Translations under genes and position numbers: made by a program
Shown here: in pieces, positions 11,849-26,628 of the stretch
Position numbering within the stretch: position 1 is the stretch's first letter
How the letters are laid out: each line of letters starts with the position of its first letter
The notes under the pieces: model-generated
What the model was told of the DNA's origin: nothing
The model's database searches: none
The model's input: only the letters and a program-made list of their open reading frames with translations
Source: Myotis daubentonii
Lineage: Eukaryota; Chordata; Mammalia; Chiroptera; Vespertilionidae
Direction of reading: 5' to 3'
Assembly: GCF_963259705.1 (NCBI RefSeq)
Contig: NC_081847.1
Coordinates: 89,608,546-89,672,545 of the forward strand
Length of the DNA: 64,000 bases

Positions 11849-13064
11849 CCATAAATCTCGGACTAAAATAGCCCATAAAATTCAAAATATTTTCTTTGGG
11901 CGACACAGATCTATACTTATATTGGCATAAATGGTCATGGGTTGTCAACAAAGATATATCAAGTGATTCACCTAAATCACTCTTTGATCTCTAGAGCGAA
12001 GCTTGTAAAATGTGGAGAGTTTACTTTCTCGAGTCTGTAAGCCTCATTCTTATTAACTTGAGACACTGTTTAGGAGTCAAAGAAACATAACACATCACTA
12101 TAGTTCTGTGTCTTGTAAATTCTATAATCAATAATATACTCCTTTCCCCACACTGTAAAAATTTTAACCAAACCTATAAAACACAATATCTTGGCAAAGC
12201 GACTCCCACTTAAAACCCAGCAGCTGGTTGCGAGAAGAGGGCCCAGGCATGGCTGTTCTTATCTTCATTCTACCCAAGGGCTCCAGCGCTACTGACTGGA
12301 ATTAAGCTGCTAAGATTTTTTTTTTTCCTTCCCAGTTTTCGTCAAGTGCTTTCTTTTCAAATGCTTCTCTGCTGACCCTCTTTAATTAAGGGTGCAGCCA
12401 AAGTCAATTAATCTTTGTTAATCTGAAATAACTCTTATGGTAGCAGAGGTTTATTTTTCGGAGTGCCACAAGGGTATATTAGAGATTGATAGTGATTAGT
12501 ATTCACCTCAATACCTCCCAATATTTCATTCCAGGGGAGAGATGAAAAGGGAGGAGGGGGATGAGATAAAAATAAAAAGAAAGAAACAGATGCCGGCAGC
12601 CTTCTCTCCTCCCCCTCCTCTTGCCCTGCCCTTCCTCCCATGTCCACACATCCCCCCACAGGCCCCACCTTCTCCCTCTGATTATATTTTCAAAGTGTAT
12701 TTGTACAGCTGTAAGAAGCATGGGTATTATATCCATTCAAACTTCTGGTTCAAACATGTATTCGACACAGGGTAAGCAAGAAAATCACCTACACCAGCTC
12801 GGTTTCCGGGAATTTATTCTGGATTTGTAAGAAATCACGTGGCATCCGTCTTCTTCATCTGGATGCGCCAAGGGCTCCTCTTTGTCGAGTTCTCAAGTTT
12901 ATAAGCGGAACAGATCTGGACAAATGTTGTGAAGGCAAACTGCATCCATGGCTCCTGGCCCGCAGTGACCCCTGTGGTTCCAGCAGGCTCTCGGGGTTAC
13001 ACACGTCTACCTGGGCTTGCCACTTGGACGGGACATTGACCTTAGCTCTAAGTCTGTTTGCTCG

Positions 13065-13195
13065 CTACTAAAAAATAACACAACAGAGCCCAGGAGTGAC
13101 TATCTCACAGGACTGCCGTGCGGATTCAACAACATACATGCACGGAGCTGACCAAGGCTGGGCACTATAAGCACTCAATGTATTTTCAGTGTCTA
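13065..13195 (+). mobile_element. MIR-like SINE 3' fragment
   Basis: 'TATCTCACAGGACTGCCGTGCGGATTCAACAAC' and 'GGGCACTATAAGCACTCAATGTATTTT' match the 3' half of MIR. Short and diverged. Confidence 0.5.
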
Positions 13196-14041
13196 GGTTT
13201 TGAAAACGAATCCTAAGGCTAGGTTAATGGACTATACATATAAGTATATTATTTATATTTGCAGGGATGAAAAATATACTTGTCCTACGGGAAGCAGTTG
13301 TGGTTTGCAATAAGATGCAAAGTGGGCAAATCAAGGAATACTCAAGGAAATAAGCTACATATTTACTGTTCTTCCAATGACTCCCCACAGCGATTTCCCT
13401 AATGCCATTTCCAAGGAGGGGCCAGAACATTCTAGCTTGGGTCACGTCAGCTGGAGATGTGTAGGGATGTGTTCTTTGGCTGCGGACCTATTCACATTTC
13501 CAATTAGGGGAGTTTGCTTATCGCACTTTGGTTTAATTATTGGCTGAGTGCTCTCACCCTCTGCCCGACCCCATCCCAGCCACTAACATCCTCCCGCTCT
13601 TTCCTCTGAAATTCAGGATTAGTCATTAGCAAAAACCTCCTCGAATCCCCTTCTTTGCACACTCCCTTTGCGTCTTAATCTACAGAACCCGGCCCGCTCC
13701 TACGGACACTTCTTCCTCTTGCGCCCACCCTCTCAGGCAGCGGCCCCCCTCTCTGCCACAGGACTTGGACCACTGGATTAGAAATGGGGCAGGCGGCCTC
13801 CATTCCGCTTCCTGCTCCTTCGATGCCTCTGGCATTGTATCTCATGTCCTCAGACTATGGTGCCAATTACTCCTCCTCACTGTACTGACCACCAACGAAC
13901 TCCTGAATGACTCCCCTTCGTTTTAGGAAGATTTAACTCCTAAATGTCATACCCTTTCCATGCTAGTTCTACCACAATCGTCTGCTTCAATAGCCACACA
14001 GATGATCCTGTAATACTGTACGGCAGGACCAGCCTCTGCAA

Positions 14042-14244
14042 CGGGAGTGGGGAACGCCCAGCCCACGGGCCACATGAGGCCAAGAAATCATTTGGCCTGG
14101 CCCTGCCAAGGCACGAGTGACGAGTTAAGTAAATGTTTGACCATATCGAGCGGCTAATGTCTATGCTGACACATTCGTACGGCCCGCGAATGATGATATA
14201 AATATCCAAATGGCCCTTGGTAGAAAAAAGGTTCCCCACCCCTG
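14042..14244 (+). mobile_element. Non-autonomous hAT element (family D)
   Basis: A 203-bp element with ends CGGGAGTGGGGAAC...GTTCCCCACCCCTG and diverged 8-bp flanks CTCTGCAA / CTTTACAA. It shares its 'GGTCTGGCCCTGCCAAGGCAC'-like middle with the element at 34530. Confidence 0.85.
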
Positions 14245-15087
14245 CTTTACAAGGTCTTCATGCAAAAAAGAGAAAGCGACGTTTCCTCCCACTAGACCCT
14301 GTTCCAGGACACTAAGGTGGGGCCGTGGCGGACTGCTGACGTTCAGCTACGGATGCCCCCTCACCCAGGCCCTCACCCAAGTGCACACACTGCCTGGCCC
14401 CGCCCCCCCCCCGCCCCCAGGACAGCCTGACACCCAGCCTCCACCTTTCCTCTCCCTTCAGACCTGTATTCCACAACGTTACCCCGAACTCAACTAAATA
14501 AACCTGAATACACTCCACTCTCACATCACCCGTTCTTTTAACTCATGTTCTCTGTAACAACAAATCACAGAACCCTTCCCCCCAAAGATGCCTCCCCCTT
14601 TCACACCATCCCTCCCACCCACCCCCTCAAACAGCTTCAATTCCACAGAGACTGATCGTAACTACTCTATTTCATGCACCCTCACCTCCCTCGCCCCTCA
14701 CTCTTTTAATCACTGACGCCTGGCAAAATCCCAACTCTAGTCAAATCCAACTCTGTGCCTACTCTGGACTTGCTCAGTGATTGGTCACGAACATGACTGA
14801 GAAAAATGCACAGCCATGCTGGCTGGCCTCATTCAATTCAAGATTAGCAACTTTAGGAGTATCCATAATGATGTCAGACTCTAGACAAACATTTAATATC
14901 TTCTCCTGAAATCTCTACAAAACTATCTTCCCTATCCTCACCCTCAGCTGATGAGTATGTTTCCTATTTCACTGAGAAAAAGCAGCAAACTTCTACAAGT
15001 CCTCTCCCACATGTACTCACCTACCTTTATTTCTAGCCAAGCACCCGGACATTTCCGACGGCTTCCTTAGAGAACCTCTCCCTAGAA

Positions 15088-15322
15088 CAGTGATGGCGAA
15101 CCTATGACACGCTTGTCAGAGGTGACACGCGAACTCATTTTTTTGGTTGATTTTTCTTTGTTAAATGGCATTTAAATATATAAAATAAATATCAAAAATA
15201 TAAGTCTTTGTTTTACTACGGTTGCAAATATCAAAAAATTTCTCTATGTGACATGGCACCAGAGTTAAGTTAGGGTTTTTCAAAATGCTGACACGCTGAG
15301 CTCAAAAGGTTCGCCATCACTG
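15088..15322 (+). mobile_element. Non-autonomous hAT element (family B)
   Basis: A 235-bp element with terminal repeats CAGTGATGGCGAA...TTCGCCATCACTG and an AT-rich core. The 8-bp target duplication is CCCTAGAA / GCCTAGAA. No transposase is encoded, so it must have been moved in trans. Confidence 0.92.
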
Positions 15323-15374
15323 GCCTAGAACTAAATAAGGACTAGCCCCTCCATGCTTAAAAGGTCCCATTTCC

Positions 15375-15586
15375 GCCTGACCGGTTTGGCTCAGTGGATA
15401 GAGCGTCGGCCTGCGGACTGAAGGGTCCCAGGTTTGATTCCGCCCAAGGGCATATACCTTGGTTGCGGGCACATCCCCAGTGGGGAGTGTGCAGGAGGCA
15501 GCTGATTGATGTTTCTCTCTCATCGATGTTTCTAACTCTCTATCCCTCTCCCTTCCTCTCTGTAAAAAATCAATAAAATATATTTT
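15375..15586 (+). mobile_element. VES SINE, upstream member of a head-to-tail pair
   Basis: A full-length VES, 'GGATAGAGCGTC' head type, with a poor box B (GGTTTGATTCC). It is flanked by an exact duplication AAAAGGTCCCATTTCC, seen just before the element and again just after its A-rich tail. The right-hand copy is also the left flank of the next SINE. Confidence 0.93.
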
Positions 15587-15603
15587 TAAAAGGTCCCATT
15601 TCC

Positions 15604-15798
15604 TCCCCCGCCAGTGTGGCTCCGTGGATGAGCACTAACCCATGAACCAAAGGTCCCCTGTGATTCCTGGTCAGGGCACATGCCAGGGTTGCAGGCTGCA
15701 TCCTCGGTAGGGGTGTACAGGAGGCAGCCACAAGACGCTTCTATCTCTCTACCCCTCTTCCTTCCTCTCTCTCTAAAATCAATAAAAACTTATCTAAA
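15604..15798 (+). mobile_element. VES SINE, downstream member of the pair
   Basis: A second, older VES lying immediately after the first, with more substitutions. Its left flank AAAGGTCCCATTTCC and right flank AAAGACCCTTTTCC look like a diverged duplication of the same target used by its neighbour. Confidence 0.87.
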
Positions 15799-15984
15799 AG
15801 ACCCTTTTCCCTCTCATCATATCATAAGCACCTAGCAATAGGATACCTCATCTATCAACTGACCAAATGTACATCTCCAGCAAGGTTTTTTCCATGAGTT
15901 TAAGACAGGTAAGTCCAATTATTTAACACATCAATATGGTTGTTAAAAATTAATCTCATACTCAGTATGTCCCAAACTAAGTTC

Positions 15985-17140
15985 CTGATCAATAACCCGT
16001 GCCCCAAACCGGTTCTCTGGCAGGGTCGCCATCTACGTTAAAGACAATGCTATTCTGCTCTTGGCTCACACTCAACCCTTGGAGTCATCTCGAACTCTCC
16101 TTTCTTTCATAACTGCATTAAATTCAGCATCTTCTATTGGATCTACATTCATATGTATCCAGAATCCAATCACTTATCATCTTTCTCTTATTCACACCGC
16201 CATCACCTCTTCTCTAGATTATAACAATAGCTTTTTAACCAGTCTTGCTGTTTTTACCTAGTTAACATACAATCTCTATCTATCTACATACATATATAAA
16301 TAGATAGAGGTGAAAACAGATTGATGTCTATATGCCTGTATCTATCTATATATATATTGTACTGAGTGATCCTAAGTGAGATCATCGTCTCTTTAACTCA
16401 AAACCCTACAATGGTTTAACATCTCATTCAAAACAGAAGCCAACATCAAGGCACTATATAGTCTGGCCTACAACTTCTCTTACTTCTTAATTTACCATAT
16501 TTTGCCTCCCTCCCCCCTTTAGCTCTTTCTGGCTCCCAACCACACTGGCCTCTTGATGTTTCTGGAACATTCTATGAACTCTCATGCCCCAAGACTTATA
16601 TAATTTCTGCTGCTTCTACCTAAAACTCTCTCACATTAAATATCTTCTCCCTCACTCTCATTGGGTCTTTTCTCAAACGTACCCCTCTCTCCCACTTTTA
16701 TTTCCTTATTTATGTTGCCCCATATCTCTTGTCAGCACTGAATAAGCTATAAATTTTACATATCTGTTTTTTAAAAATATATATGTTTTTTATTGATTTC
16801 GGAGAGAGGAAGAGAGAGAGAGAAACAGTAACATCAATGATGAGAGAGAAACATTGATCAGCTACCTCCTGCATGCCCCCTACTGGGGATTGAGCCGACA
16901 ACCCAGGCCTGTGCCCTGACCAGGAAATCAATCCAATGATCTCCTGGTTCAGAGGTCAACGCTCGACCACTGAACCACACTGTCCAGGCTACATATCTGT
17001 ATGATAATTGTCTGTCTCTTTACCAACACTGACATCCATGAGCGGTCTCTTTTCCCTCTGGATTTTCACTGTTGTGACTGTCATGTCAAGAGCAGTCCTT
17101 GCACTCAGTCCAAGCTCAGTATACACGTTGAGAGACAGCA
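15985..17140 (+). mobile_element. L2 LINE 3' end, split by VES
   Basis: Sense-strand words in L2 order: 'CACCATCACCTCTTCTCTAGATTATAACAATAGC', 'CTCAAAACCCTACAATGG', 'AGTCTGGCCTACAA', 'CCACACTGGCCTCTTG', then 'TTTATTTCCTTATTTATG...CATATCTCTTGTCAGCACTG' and 'GTCTGTCTC'. The VES at 16766 interrupts it. A TATC/TATA-rich stretch at 16270-16360 looks like a later microsatellite within it. Old and non-coding. Confidence 0.62.
16766..16988 (-). mobile_element. VES SINE nested in L2
   Basis: An antisense VES with head at the right and A-rich tail at the left. TACATATCTGT flanks it on both sides as an exact target duplication. The sequence on both sides continues as the 3' end of an L2 LINE. Confidence 0.91.
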
Positions 17141-18056
17141 CACAAGTGCTGATGCAAATGGGCAGTACAACTAGAGGGGCGACCCACCAAGATTCCCTCT
17201 GTCCTGAAGGAGGAGAGTCTGCCCCACTCACCAGCCCTTCCAGGAAGCCAGACATCGCTGCGCACGCTGATGTGTCCTCCCTCTAAACACAGGACCTGCC
17301 CAAGCTCACAGTACAATTACAATGGTGGTGGGTTGAGTTTTCAAAAGGTATAGGATTAGGGGCATCAAATTCAATGAAAGCTGATTGAAAAAAAAACCAA
17401 AACAAAACTCTACAAGGCTTATTTCAGCCATTTGACTAAGACAAGACCCTGTGTTTCCTACACTGATTCCCAATCTCTGCTGCAGACCAGGTAGGCGCTG
17501 AGGCGGACTCCATCTCGGGGGACCATCAGAGAACACACCAGCTTAAAGGCAGGGTGCCTGGTACAACACCAAGGGACTCCTGTGGCCAATAATAAAACAT
17601 GTGGCTTTGGCTATCAGTGACATACACTGTTTCCACGAGGATCCGTTAAGGTCTGTCTGTTTAAAGAAAAGAGACCGATTTCTACGAGTCCACTGACAGG
17701 GACTTTAATGACACCACCTTCCTCCCCAACCACCACCAGGGTCCACTTGTGGGACCAGTGGGCAGCAAGTGGAAAATAATTACGGCGGCTTTTGAGGAAC
17801 AAAACTTTGCCAAAACTTCAACACAGACACTACATACACAGCAGATTCATATGCAAATGTCTAGAGAAAGATAAAATGGATTCACCTGGAGAGAACTCAG
17901 GGGTGGAAATGCCCCCTTAGAACTGGAAGGGCTGCTTACTTTTCAAAAGTGTTCACAAGAATAGGACTTATGTGGCCCTTGTTTCACTAGGAGGAATGAG
18001 AACACTAAGATTACCTTATTATGGACAAACCTGGAAACGAAGCTACTATAAAACTA

Positions 18057-18191
18057 CTAGTAGCCCTGTGCACGAATCTGTGTGCGAGTAGCTAGCTGCC
18101 CCACCCTCCTATACCACTCCGTGGCTTGTAGATCGGTCATGACGTTACAGTGTCCCGGCTAATTTGCATATTCCTCTATTATTATATTAGA
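18057..18191 (-). mobile_element. Short Helitron (HeliBat-type, internally deleted)
   Basis: On the minus strand it starts TCTAATATAATAATAGAGG and ends GTGCACAGGGCTACTAG, with A before the TC and T after the CTAG. Those are the rolling-circle (Helitron) hallmarks of no target duplication and insertion between A and T. At 135 bp it carries only the ends. Confidence 0.78.
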
Positions 18192-18557
18192 TTGTAATGT
18201 CAAGCACCATCAGACATACACCCCCGGCATGCTCAAGCCTCACATAAGACTAAAGCCACCAGGCACCCTCAGGTGACCCTCTCACCTGGTATGAGAAATA
18301 TGCTGATAACACTCACGATTACCCAGGGGAATCCATCCAAAATGAAAATAAAATAAAAGCAAAAAGCCAAAAACTGTTTACTTTTCTTAGGTACGAATCT
18401 TTTGAATCACAGTTGTTTGATGATAAATCTAAGTGGGTGATAAACACTTAGAAGAAAAGGGTATCGACAGTGGTAGGGAATTCAGTTAGTGAATTGTTGG
18501 AATTCGATATGACTTTGAAGGGAACAGGGATTCCATCCTGAAATCCATCTCACTGAC

Positions 18558-18666
18558 CTCCGTGTCCTTCCCCCCGGCCGCTGGCCTCCGCCATTTCTGT
18601 GCCATCCACTTCCGACTCGCAGCCTAAATCCAACGTCCCCTCAGCTGGGCAGGACGACTCCTCTTT
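18558..18666 (-). CDS. ASXL3: ASXL3 coding exon, probably exon 4 (acidic linker after HARE-HTH)
   Basis: This 109-nt minus-strand exon starts after an acceptor ending GATGTAG and ends at GAG|GTCAGT. It encodes [20 protein letters not shown] then [16 protein letters not shown] plus one base of the next codon, about residues 83-118. The segment is acidic and low in complexity, as expected for the disordered linker after HARE-HTH. The first half follows human ASXL3 as I remember it. The last residues (GRGEGHG) look more divergent than the rest. Phases 0 in and 1 out match both neighbours exactly, which is strong support for such a short exon. The acceptor pyrimidine tract is interrupted by A residues, so it is weaker than the other three. 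Confidence 0.93.
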
Positions 18667-20368
<1,702 letters not shown>

Positions 20369-21722
20369 TTAAAAATATCCTCCCAACCCTGAAAACATCT
20401 ACATTACAATAACAGGCCAGTCCAGTTTGCCAAAGTTAATCAGATGCATCTGTCTTATAGGCTCCAGGCAAGTCTCCTGAATTGAAATTATGCTTTTATT
20501 CATAAAGCAACCAACACTATATTTCAAAGAAACCGAAGCCCAAACGTTTATGTGGTGCTATTTTGCAAATAATACCAGGAAGCCTCGGTATTTAAATATG
20601 ACAGACAACTTGATGGTTGCACTTGAATGATCAAATAAACCCAAGTTCAAGGACAGTTCCGTCCTATAGGTTCAAAAGCAACAAAAGAATAATAAGAAAC
20701 CCGGGAAAGACTGATTTGAAATTTAAGTTACTCATGGGATTGCATTTCTCACAAGGCTAAATAAAAATTTATATCTGTGTTTTTATCTCTGACACATCTT
20801 CAACACTAACATCCTTTTCTCAGTTAGATTTGTCAAATCAAGAAATGTGCGCTTGGGAATTCTGCCCAGCTAATAATTATGTTCTGCAGGAAAGATGCAA
20901 GTGACTGAATTATGAAATCAACAGTTTTTAAAAAAATAACTCTAACAGTATTAAACTAGTGATTAAAAATGCCGAAGCCCATATGTGCAAACATTACTGA
21001 AATGTACTCATCTACATAGAGGGATGTTTACGAAATGTATGACACATATGTATTTCCTGGGTTAGACTTTAGAGCTTTATTTTGTGTTTTGTTTGCAAAC
21101 TGTTATCTTTGCAAACTAGAATTTAGAGCCAGAATTATTACTTTCATTTACTTATATTTCCATACACATATGCTAGAAGACCAATAATTGGTTGAGCCAA
21201 TATTGATTAGAATCCCTACCCCACTCTATTCACCTCTCAGGTGAAATATTTGGGGACAAGAGGACCTTTAAGATGATAAGGTTTAAATTTTTTTTATTTT
21301 CTGTGATAGAAACATAATTTTGCATTACCGAATTAAAAGTTTCCTAACAGCCACCATCATCAAATCTCTTCCTTAGCATGGAAACTCACCAATAAAATGA
21401 AAGAGCCATATTTGCTGAGTTTCCACAACATACTTAATAGCGAGTCAGCATCTACACACATCCTGGTCCTCACGGTTTCTAAGTATCATAATAACAAGAG
21501 CATCTTTATCACTTTACACAGCAGCGCTCTGTGCCAACACGTCAATGCGATGCCACTGGGCTTGACAGGGAGCGAGAGCCTGCACATAAACGCGGCTGCA
21601 GAACAATGCTGTTGTAAAACTGAAGTCCACACGGTGAGAACGCTGCGTGTTTGTGGAATGTCTTCCCTCGTGAACGTCTGCAAGTTCCCAGCCTCATTAT
21701 TTTCCTTACAAAAGATTTTGTG

Positions 21723-21888
21723 CTCGTATTTAAAGTAGGCCAGGCCTACTCCATAAAGTAAAATACATTCATCTCCCCAGAAATGTCTGCTCATGAATAA
21801 ATTCCAGATAAATGATGCTGCTATACATGTTATACTGAATACTTCAAAATATATATTTTTTATCATTATTCTCGTCAGGCAAGAGCAC
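21723..21888. repeat. Local duplication, copy 1
   Basis: About 166 bp from GTATTTAAAGTAGGCCAGG to TTCTCGTCAGGCAA, closely matched by 22470-22642. I see no terminal repeats or poly-A tail and cannot assign a family. Confidence 0.85.
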
Positions 21889-22469
21889 GGACTATTGGAA
21901 GCCGGGAATTATTATGCCAGATTTGTGGAGTTTTAATTTAGTGAAACTGTCAGAAACACAGATTTCCTGTAGAGCCTTGGCAGGAGGATGTTAACACTAC
22001 AAGTAAAATAGAATCCAATACATAAAAATGATACAATGTAGACTTTAAAAATATAACTTAATAAAATTGTCCTCTTAACATCAACCTTCACACATTCTTC
22101 CTGATCTTTATACCCAAGGTCCTAGCACACACAATTCCAAGAGCTCTGATTTAGAATATTAAAGAATAACATAGCGTTGAAGATAGCTAAAAAACACAGA
22201 ACAAATATAATTTACCATCACCATAATTTAAATTTTTTTCTAAGGTACAGTAAACAAAAGATAATTGAAGATAAATTGACTATTAAATAGCAGTTTAATG
22301 CTATGCTTGTTGCAAACATAAGTGATAAGCACCCAGTTTCAGATAAATAATAAGCTCTGTTGAGCATAAATATATTATTTAATTATACTGTTTATTAACT
22401 CAAGATTCACTATAGAACTATTTAAAAATATGTAATTCACAATCTCCAAAAGTCTCCATGACTTTTTTG

Positions 22470-22642
22470 CTTGTATTTAAAGTAGGCCAGACATGCTTTA
22501 TAAAGTAAAATATATTCATCTCCCCAGAAATATCTGTTCATGAATAAATTCCAGATAAATGATGCTATGTATGTTATACTGAATACTTCAAAATACTAGT
22601 ACATATATTTTTTATCATTATTCCCTTCAGGCAAAAATACAG
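22470..22642. repeat. Local duplication, copy 2
   Basis: The second copy of the 21723 sequence in the same orientation, with scattered substitutions and a small insertion (ACTAGTAC) near the right end. The sequence between the copies is not duplicated. Confidence 0.85.
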
Positions 22643-25600
22643 GTTTTCCCAAATCTTTCCCAAAACAAACATGAAATTTGTTTTATTTCCACAACCTACA
22701 ACATTTGCCTTTGAGAAGAATTAGAAAATACTTTACAAAGGCAAATTTTGCAACTCAAATCACTGGCTGATTGGTCACTTACGCTTATGCATGTCAGTTG
22801 CAATTCTTTACAGAAAAGTAAACCTTATATGATCTGTTTTATTTAAAACAATAAAACATTAGCATATATGTGCAGAATATACATAAAAGAGTGCATTTTA
22901 AAAGTCTTTCAGACCATTTACTTATAGCTGTTCTTCTCAACAATTCCATAAAGTCTAGGAAATCTGGATTGCTTTTCCTGGAAATGAATCTTAACTCCAA
23001 CTTATTTTACTTATTCTGAACAGGAATAAGTAAAAGTATTATTTATATATTTTTATATTCACAAAAAAAAACAGAGCTAGGAAGCATGCCTTGGCCTACT
23101 TTAAGAAAAAAATATACATATACATAACAGACGTATATACACATATATATCACAATGATTTGCTGTAGGTATAAAAGATGTGTTATATGTGTTAAAAGTC
23201 TTAGCATGAACAGCTATGTAACGTTTCCTATTTTTAATTAAAACTTTTTATTCACACTAAATGTAAGGGTTAATAACCTCAGTCAGAATTTAAAAGTGAA
23301 AGATGCTGTAACTTATATGTACATGTGCATACGAAATAATAAAACTAATAATTTAACCAAAAAAAAAATCTCTGAAATTTCAAAAGTTACTTACTTTCTA
23401 AAAGGGTGAATTGGAAGAATCATCCCGATTTATGAAAGGAAAACAAAGGGAAAAAAAGAAGAAAAAAACGTTAGTTTTCCAACTTAAAATGCAACTTTGC
23501 ATCTTATCATTTCACTAATGAAACACTGTGCAGAAACACACCAACTCAGATCTGGCTGCTGTTGGGAGGCGAATACCGAGGGGCTGGGTCAAAGGTGGCT
23601 CTACGTTCTCCCCTAACACTTGTACAACGTGTTCATTCTGTCCACAGTGCACAGGCCTTTCCATACAGGAATATAATTAGAAATAATTAAGTAAGAGAAC
23701 ATTCGTCCTTAATTCTTTTCTTCCTGCCATTGCCCATCCGTGGGCCCTTCCCTGTCCACCTGCCAGGGTGGACATACAGCTCACTCTACTTGTTTGTTTT
23801 TCTCCATCGACTGTAGCGTATGGAGCCTTCTGATTTGTTTTCGCTTCCCGCAGCCCCTGAAGCGGAACAGGGGTGGAATTTGGGGGCAGGGGAGCAGGCA
23901 TAATTTAAACTGTCTAGACATCAAAGAACCCCCAGAGATGCTTGGCCGAGACCCGTGCCGTGTGAAATACTGAAAAACCATTGCTTTATTACACCGCATT
24001 GATGACGGAGCACATAAAATCTTACTAACAGTGCACACTTAGTCAAGGGAATGAATGGCCTATCTAGTTTACTAATTTTAAGAACTAGGAAGAATACCTG
24101 GGAAGTGAAATTGGAGGAATATTTGCAGACATGACAGAAAAACATCATGATTGTCGCCTTCCTTCCCTTTGTCTATGAAATAATAATGCTCTCCAAGCAG
24201 TATTTAAGTCATACAAACCTTAAGCTACCTCATTTTATTAAGTATCTCAATAAAGATTTAAGGTGAAAACTATTTCCTGAAAACATTTTTAAATCTAATC
24301 CTGAACAAGGTAGGTCTAAAAATTCAACACGTTCAAGAAACTTATTAAGAAGCATTATTAGATAGTTACTGTACTAAGTGCTACTAATATAAATTAATAG
24401 ATACAAGTATATGTTCACTCTCCTTTCAAAAAATTAATAATAGATCACTTTAAGTATTTTCAGTGTTGATAGCTCAGAGAAAATACCTTAATTATATTTT
24501 AAGAGGATATTATGTGGGGCTCTGGGGTGCAAGTAATGTTTTATTTAGTTCTTACTGCAGATGTGTTCACTACGTGAAATTAAATTACGATTTGTGCATT
24601 TAACCTTCTGTTAGACTTCACACACACAAATTTTAATGGTATAAAAGGAATAATCAACTTGGATTATCTCTTCATTTACATATTTAATAGGCATGCCATT
24701 ACTAGTGGAGGAAATTAAACTATTTCTACCAATGAATGCGGAAGACTCCTAAACACATATAAGCACAGTGTACATCACTTGATAAATCAATCACCTAGCC
24801 ATCCTAGACGATTGAAAACAACCCTTGAAAATCAAGTCCAAACTACCTACCCTCTTACTCTGGATAGAAATTACTGCTAGTCTGGAACTCCCTAAAATGA
24901 CTGAAAATAAAAACTTAAAGGCTACAATCCTTTATATGTTACATGAAACATGTTAGCACATAAAATGTTAGCCCAATAATGACCTCTAAAAAGGTCACTA
25001 ATAAAAGTTTTTAATAAGCACTGACATGTAAGGATTATCAAAAATTAGAGTTTAAAGACATAAAAGTAGATAGGAATAACCAATTAATTCAAGAGATGGG
25101 CCATATTTTAAAGGACAATGTTTTGCCCATTTCTATGTTAACAATATAGACATGATTTTCAATATTCTACATGTCTCTAATGTAAAGTTATAAACGTAGT
25201 CCCAGTATTTTTTATGAGTTGGATATATTAAGGCAAGAAATAATTACCAAATGACATAAGTTGTACAAGTCTTAAATTTAGTGAAACAATTTCAGACTCC
25301 AAACCTAAGCAATATATCTCTGATTGGCTTGAACAATCTAAAAAGATATTTTTCTTGAATATAACGACATTTGAACATAGATCTTTTATCCACTTTACTG
25401 ACATTACAAGGCTACCACTAGATCAATTACAATGATTAGTACAGCTTTAGTCACTAAATTGACCTTTTGTTTTAGGAAACAACAATTCCTAAACATTAAT
25501 ACAAGGACAAAAGTTTGATTAGTATTAATTTAGAATAGCATCTATAAGGAAATTAACAAATAGTCCTATAAAAAGTATAAGTTAAAACATATAATCTAAA

Positions 25601-25735
25601 TTATAATTTTAAAGACCTCCAACTAAAATATGTGGTCTTTAAAAATATAGCTTTTCACATGTGAATAAATTTGAAAATAATTCATTCAGTAAAGGCAAAG
25701 AGAAAAGAATAAAAATAATATATATTATTATCGCT

Positions 25736-25930
25736 ACTGTTTATTCAGTATCTCTAATGTGACTGAGCTTTTACAACTATCATCAATATTCCTTACAGCC
25801 ACCAAAAAACACAAGCATGATTTCCACCCAGTTCGCAGGTGTAACAGAGGCTGAGGTTGGGAATCTTACTGCAGTCAAATAACAACTAACCGAAACAGCT
25901 GAAATTCAGGTTCTACTCTGATTCCCGAGC
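25736..25930 (-). mobile_element. MIR-like remnant
   Basis: 'TACTGTTTATTCAGTATC', 'ATTCCTTACAGCCACC', 'GCAGGTGTAACAGAGGCTGAG' and 'GAAATTCAGGTTCTACTCTGATTCCCGAGC' follow an antisense MIR layout. Confidence 0.5.
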
Positions 25931-26628
25931 AAACGCTCTTCCCACTATCCCACGTTCTCTCTCCAGAGTTGCCTTCTCCACCTACGAGGCCTTGGATGCT
26001 AACATATAGAACTTGAAGGAAAGATGCAAAGAAAAGCCAGATGCTGGCAAAAGGTACGGTGTCTGGCCCCATCCTCACTCCGTGATGCCCACAGCAATGC
26101 CTCCGCCCAGGATAAATGCCAAGCATCGTAAAGAAAGCAGGAGGCTGCAGAAGTCATCCCCGTGGGCTCTCTCCTTCAGGTGATGCTTCCTACGTAAGCG
26201 AAGGAAGAAAGAATTCTAAGAGATGGATGTACGGAATTGAGATCCCTAATCGCAGGAGATGCCTCTTTGTAGAATTGAGTCGTTAGAAAATAACACAATC
26301 CACTAAATGAGTAATCATTTATTAAGCACATTACATATGTCAAGCTCTTGTTGACACAAATTGGCCCTCTGACAAGTGCTTGGCACATAAAAGAAACGCA
26401 GGCTGAGCTGAGCTGAACTCTCTGAATACATACGGAGTGACAAGGGATGCAGGGAAGGGAGCCTTGAGGCAGGTGGCACAACAGGAAGAAGCCATTTGGA
26501 ATTTACATGTCATCCTTGGTTTATTCTGAGGAGATGACTGAGGTGGGACCGTGTGCACATTTCTAATGTCTACTCCAGTGCAGAGGCAGCCAGCCCACGG
26601 CCGTCGCTGGCTCCTTGGGACTCTAGGC

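Larger units (their letters stand above)
1475..18557 (-). other. ASXL3: ASXL3 intron 4 (about 17.1 kb)
   Basis: The donor is GTCAGT next to 18558 and the acceptor is GTTTCCAG next to 1474. The intron holds VES SINEs, hAT elements, an old L2 and L1 fragments, listed separately. I recognise nothing in 1475-2750, 2970-4320 (apart from a poly-A run at 3497-3513), 4550-5900, 6570-6940, 7070-8870, 9350-10770, 11000-13060 (apart from an AC repeat), 13200-14040, 14250-15080, 17145-18050 or 18195-18557. Positions 13500-15080 read like an old transposon remnant that I could not assign. Confidence 0.9.

Noticed and set aside
12540..12830. Purine-rich then pyrimidine-rich block, first considered as a regulatory element
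   Set aside because: Only low-complexity GA/CT composition is visible; there is no motif or conservation evidence to support a call.
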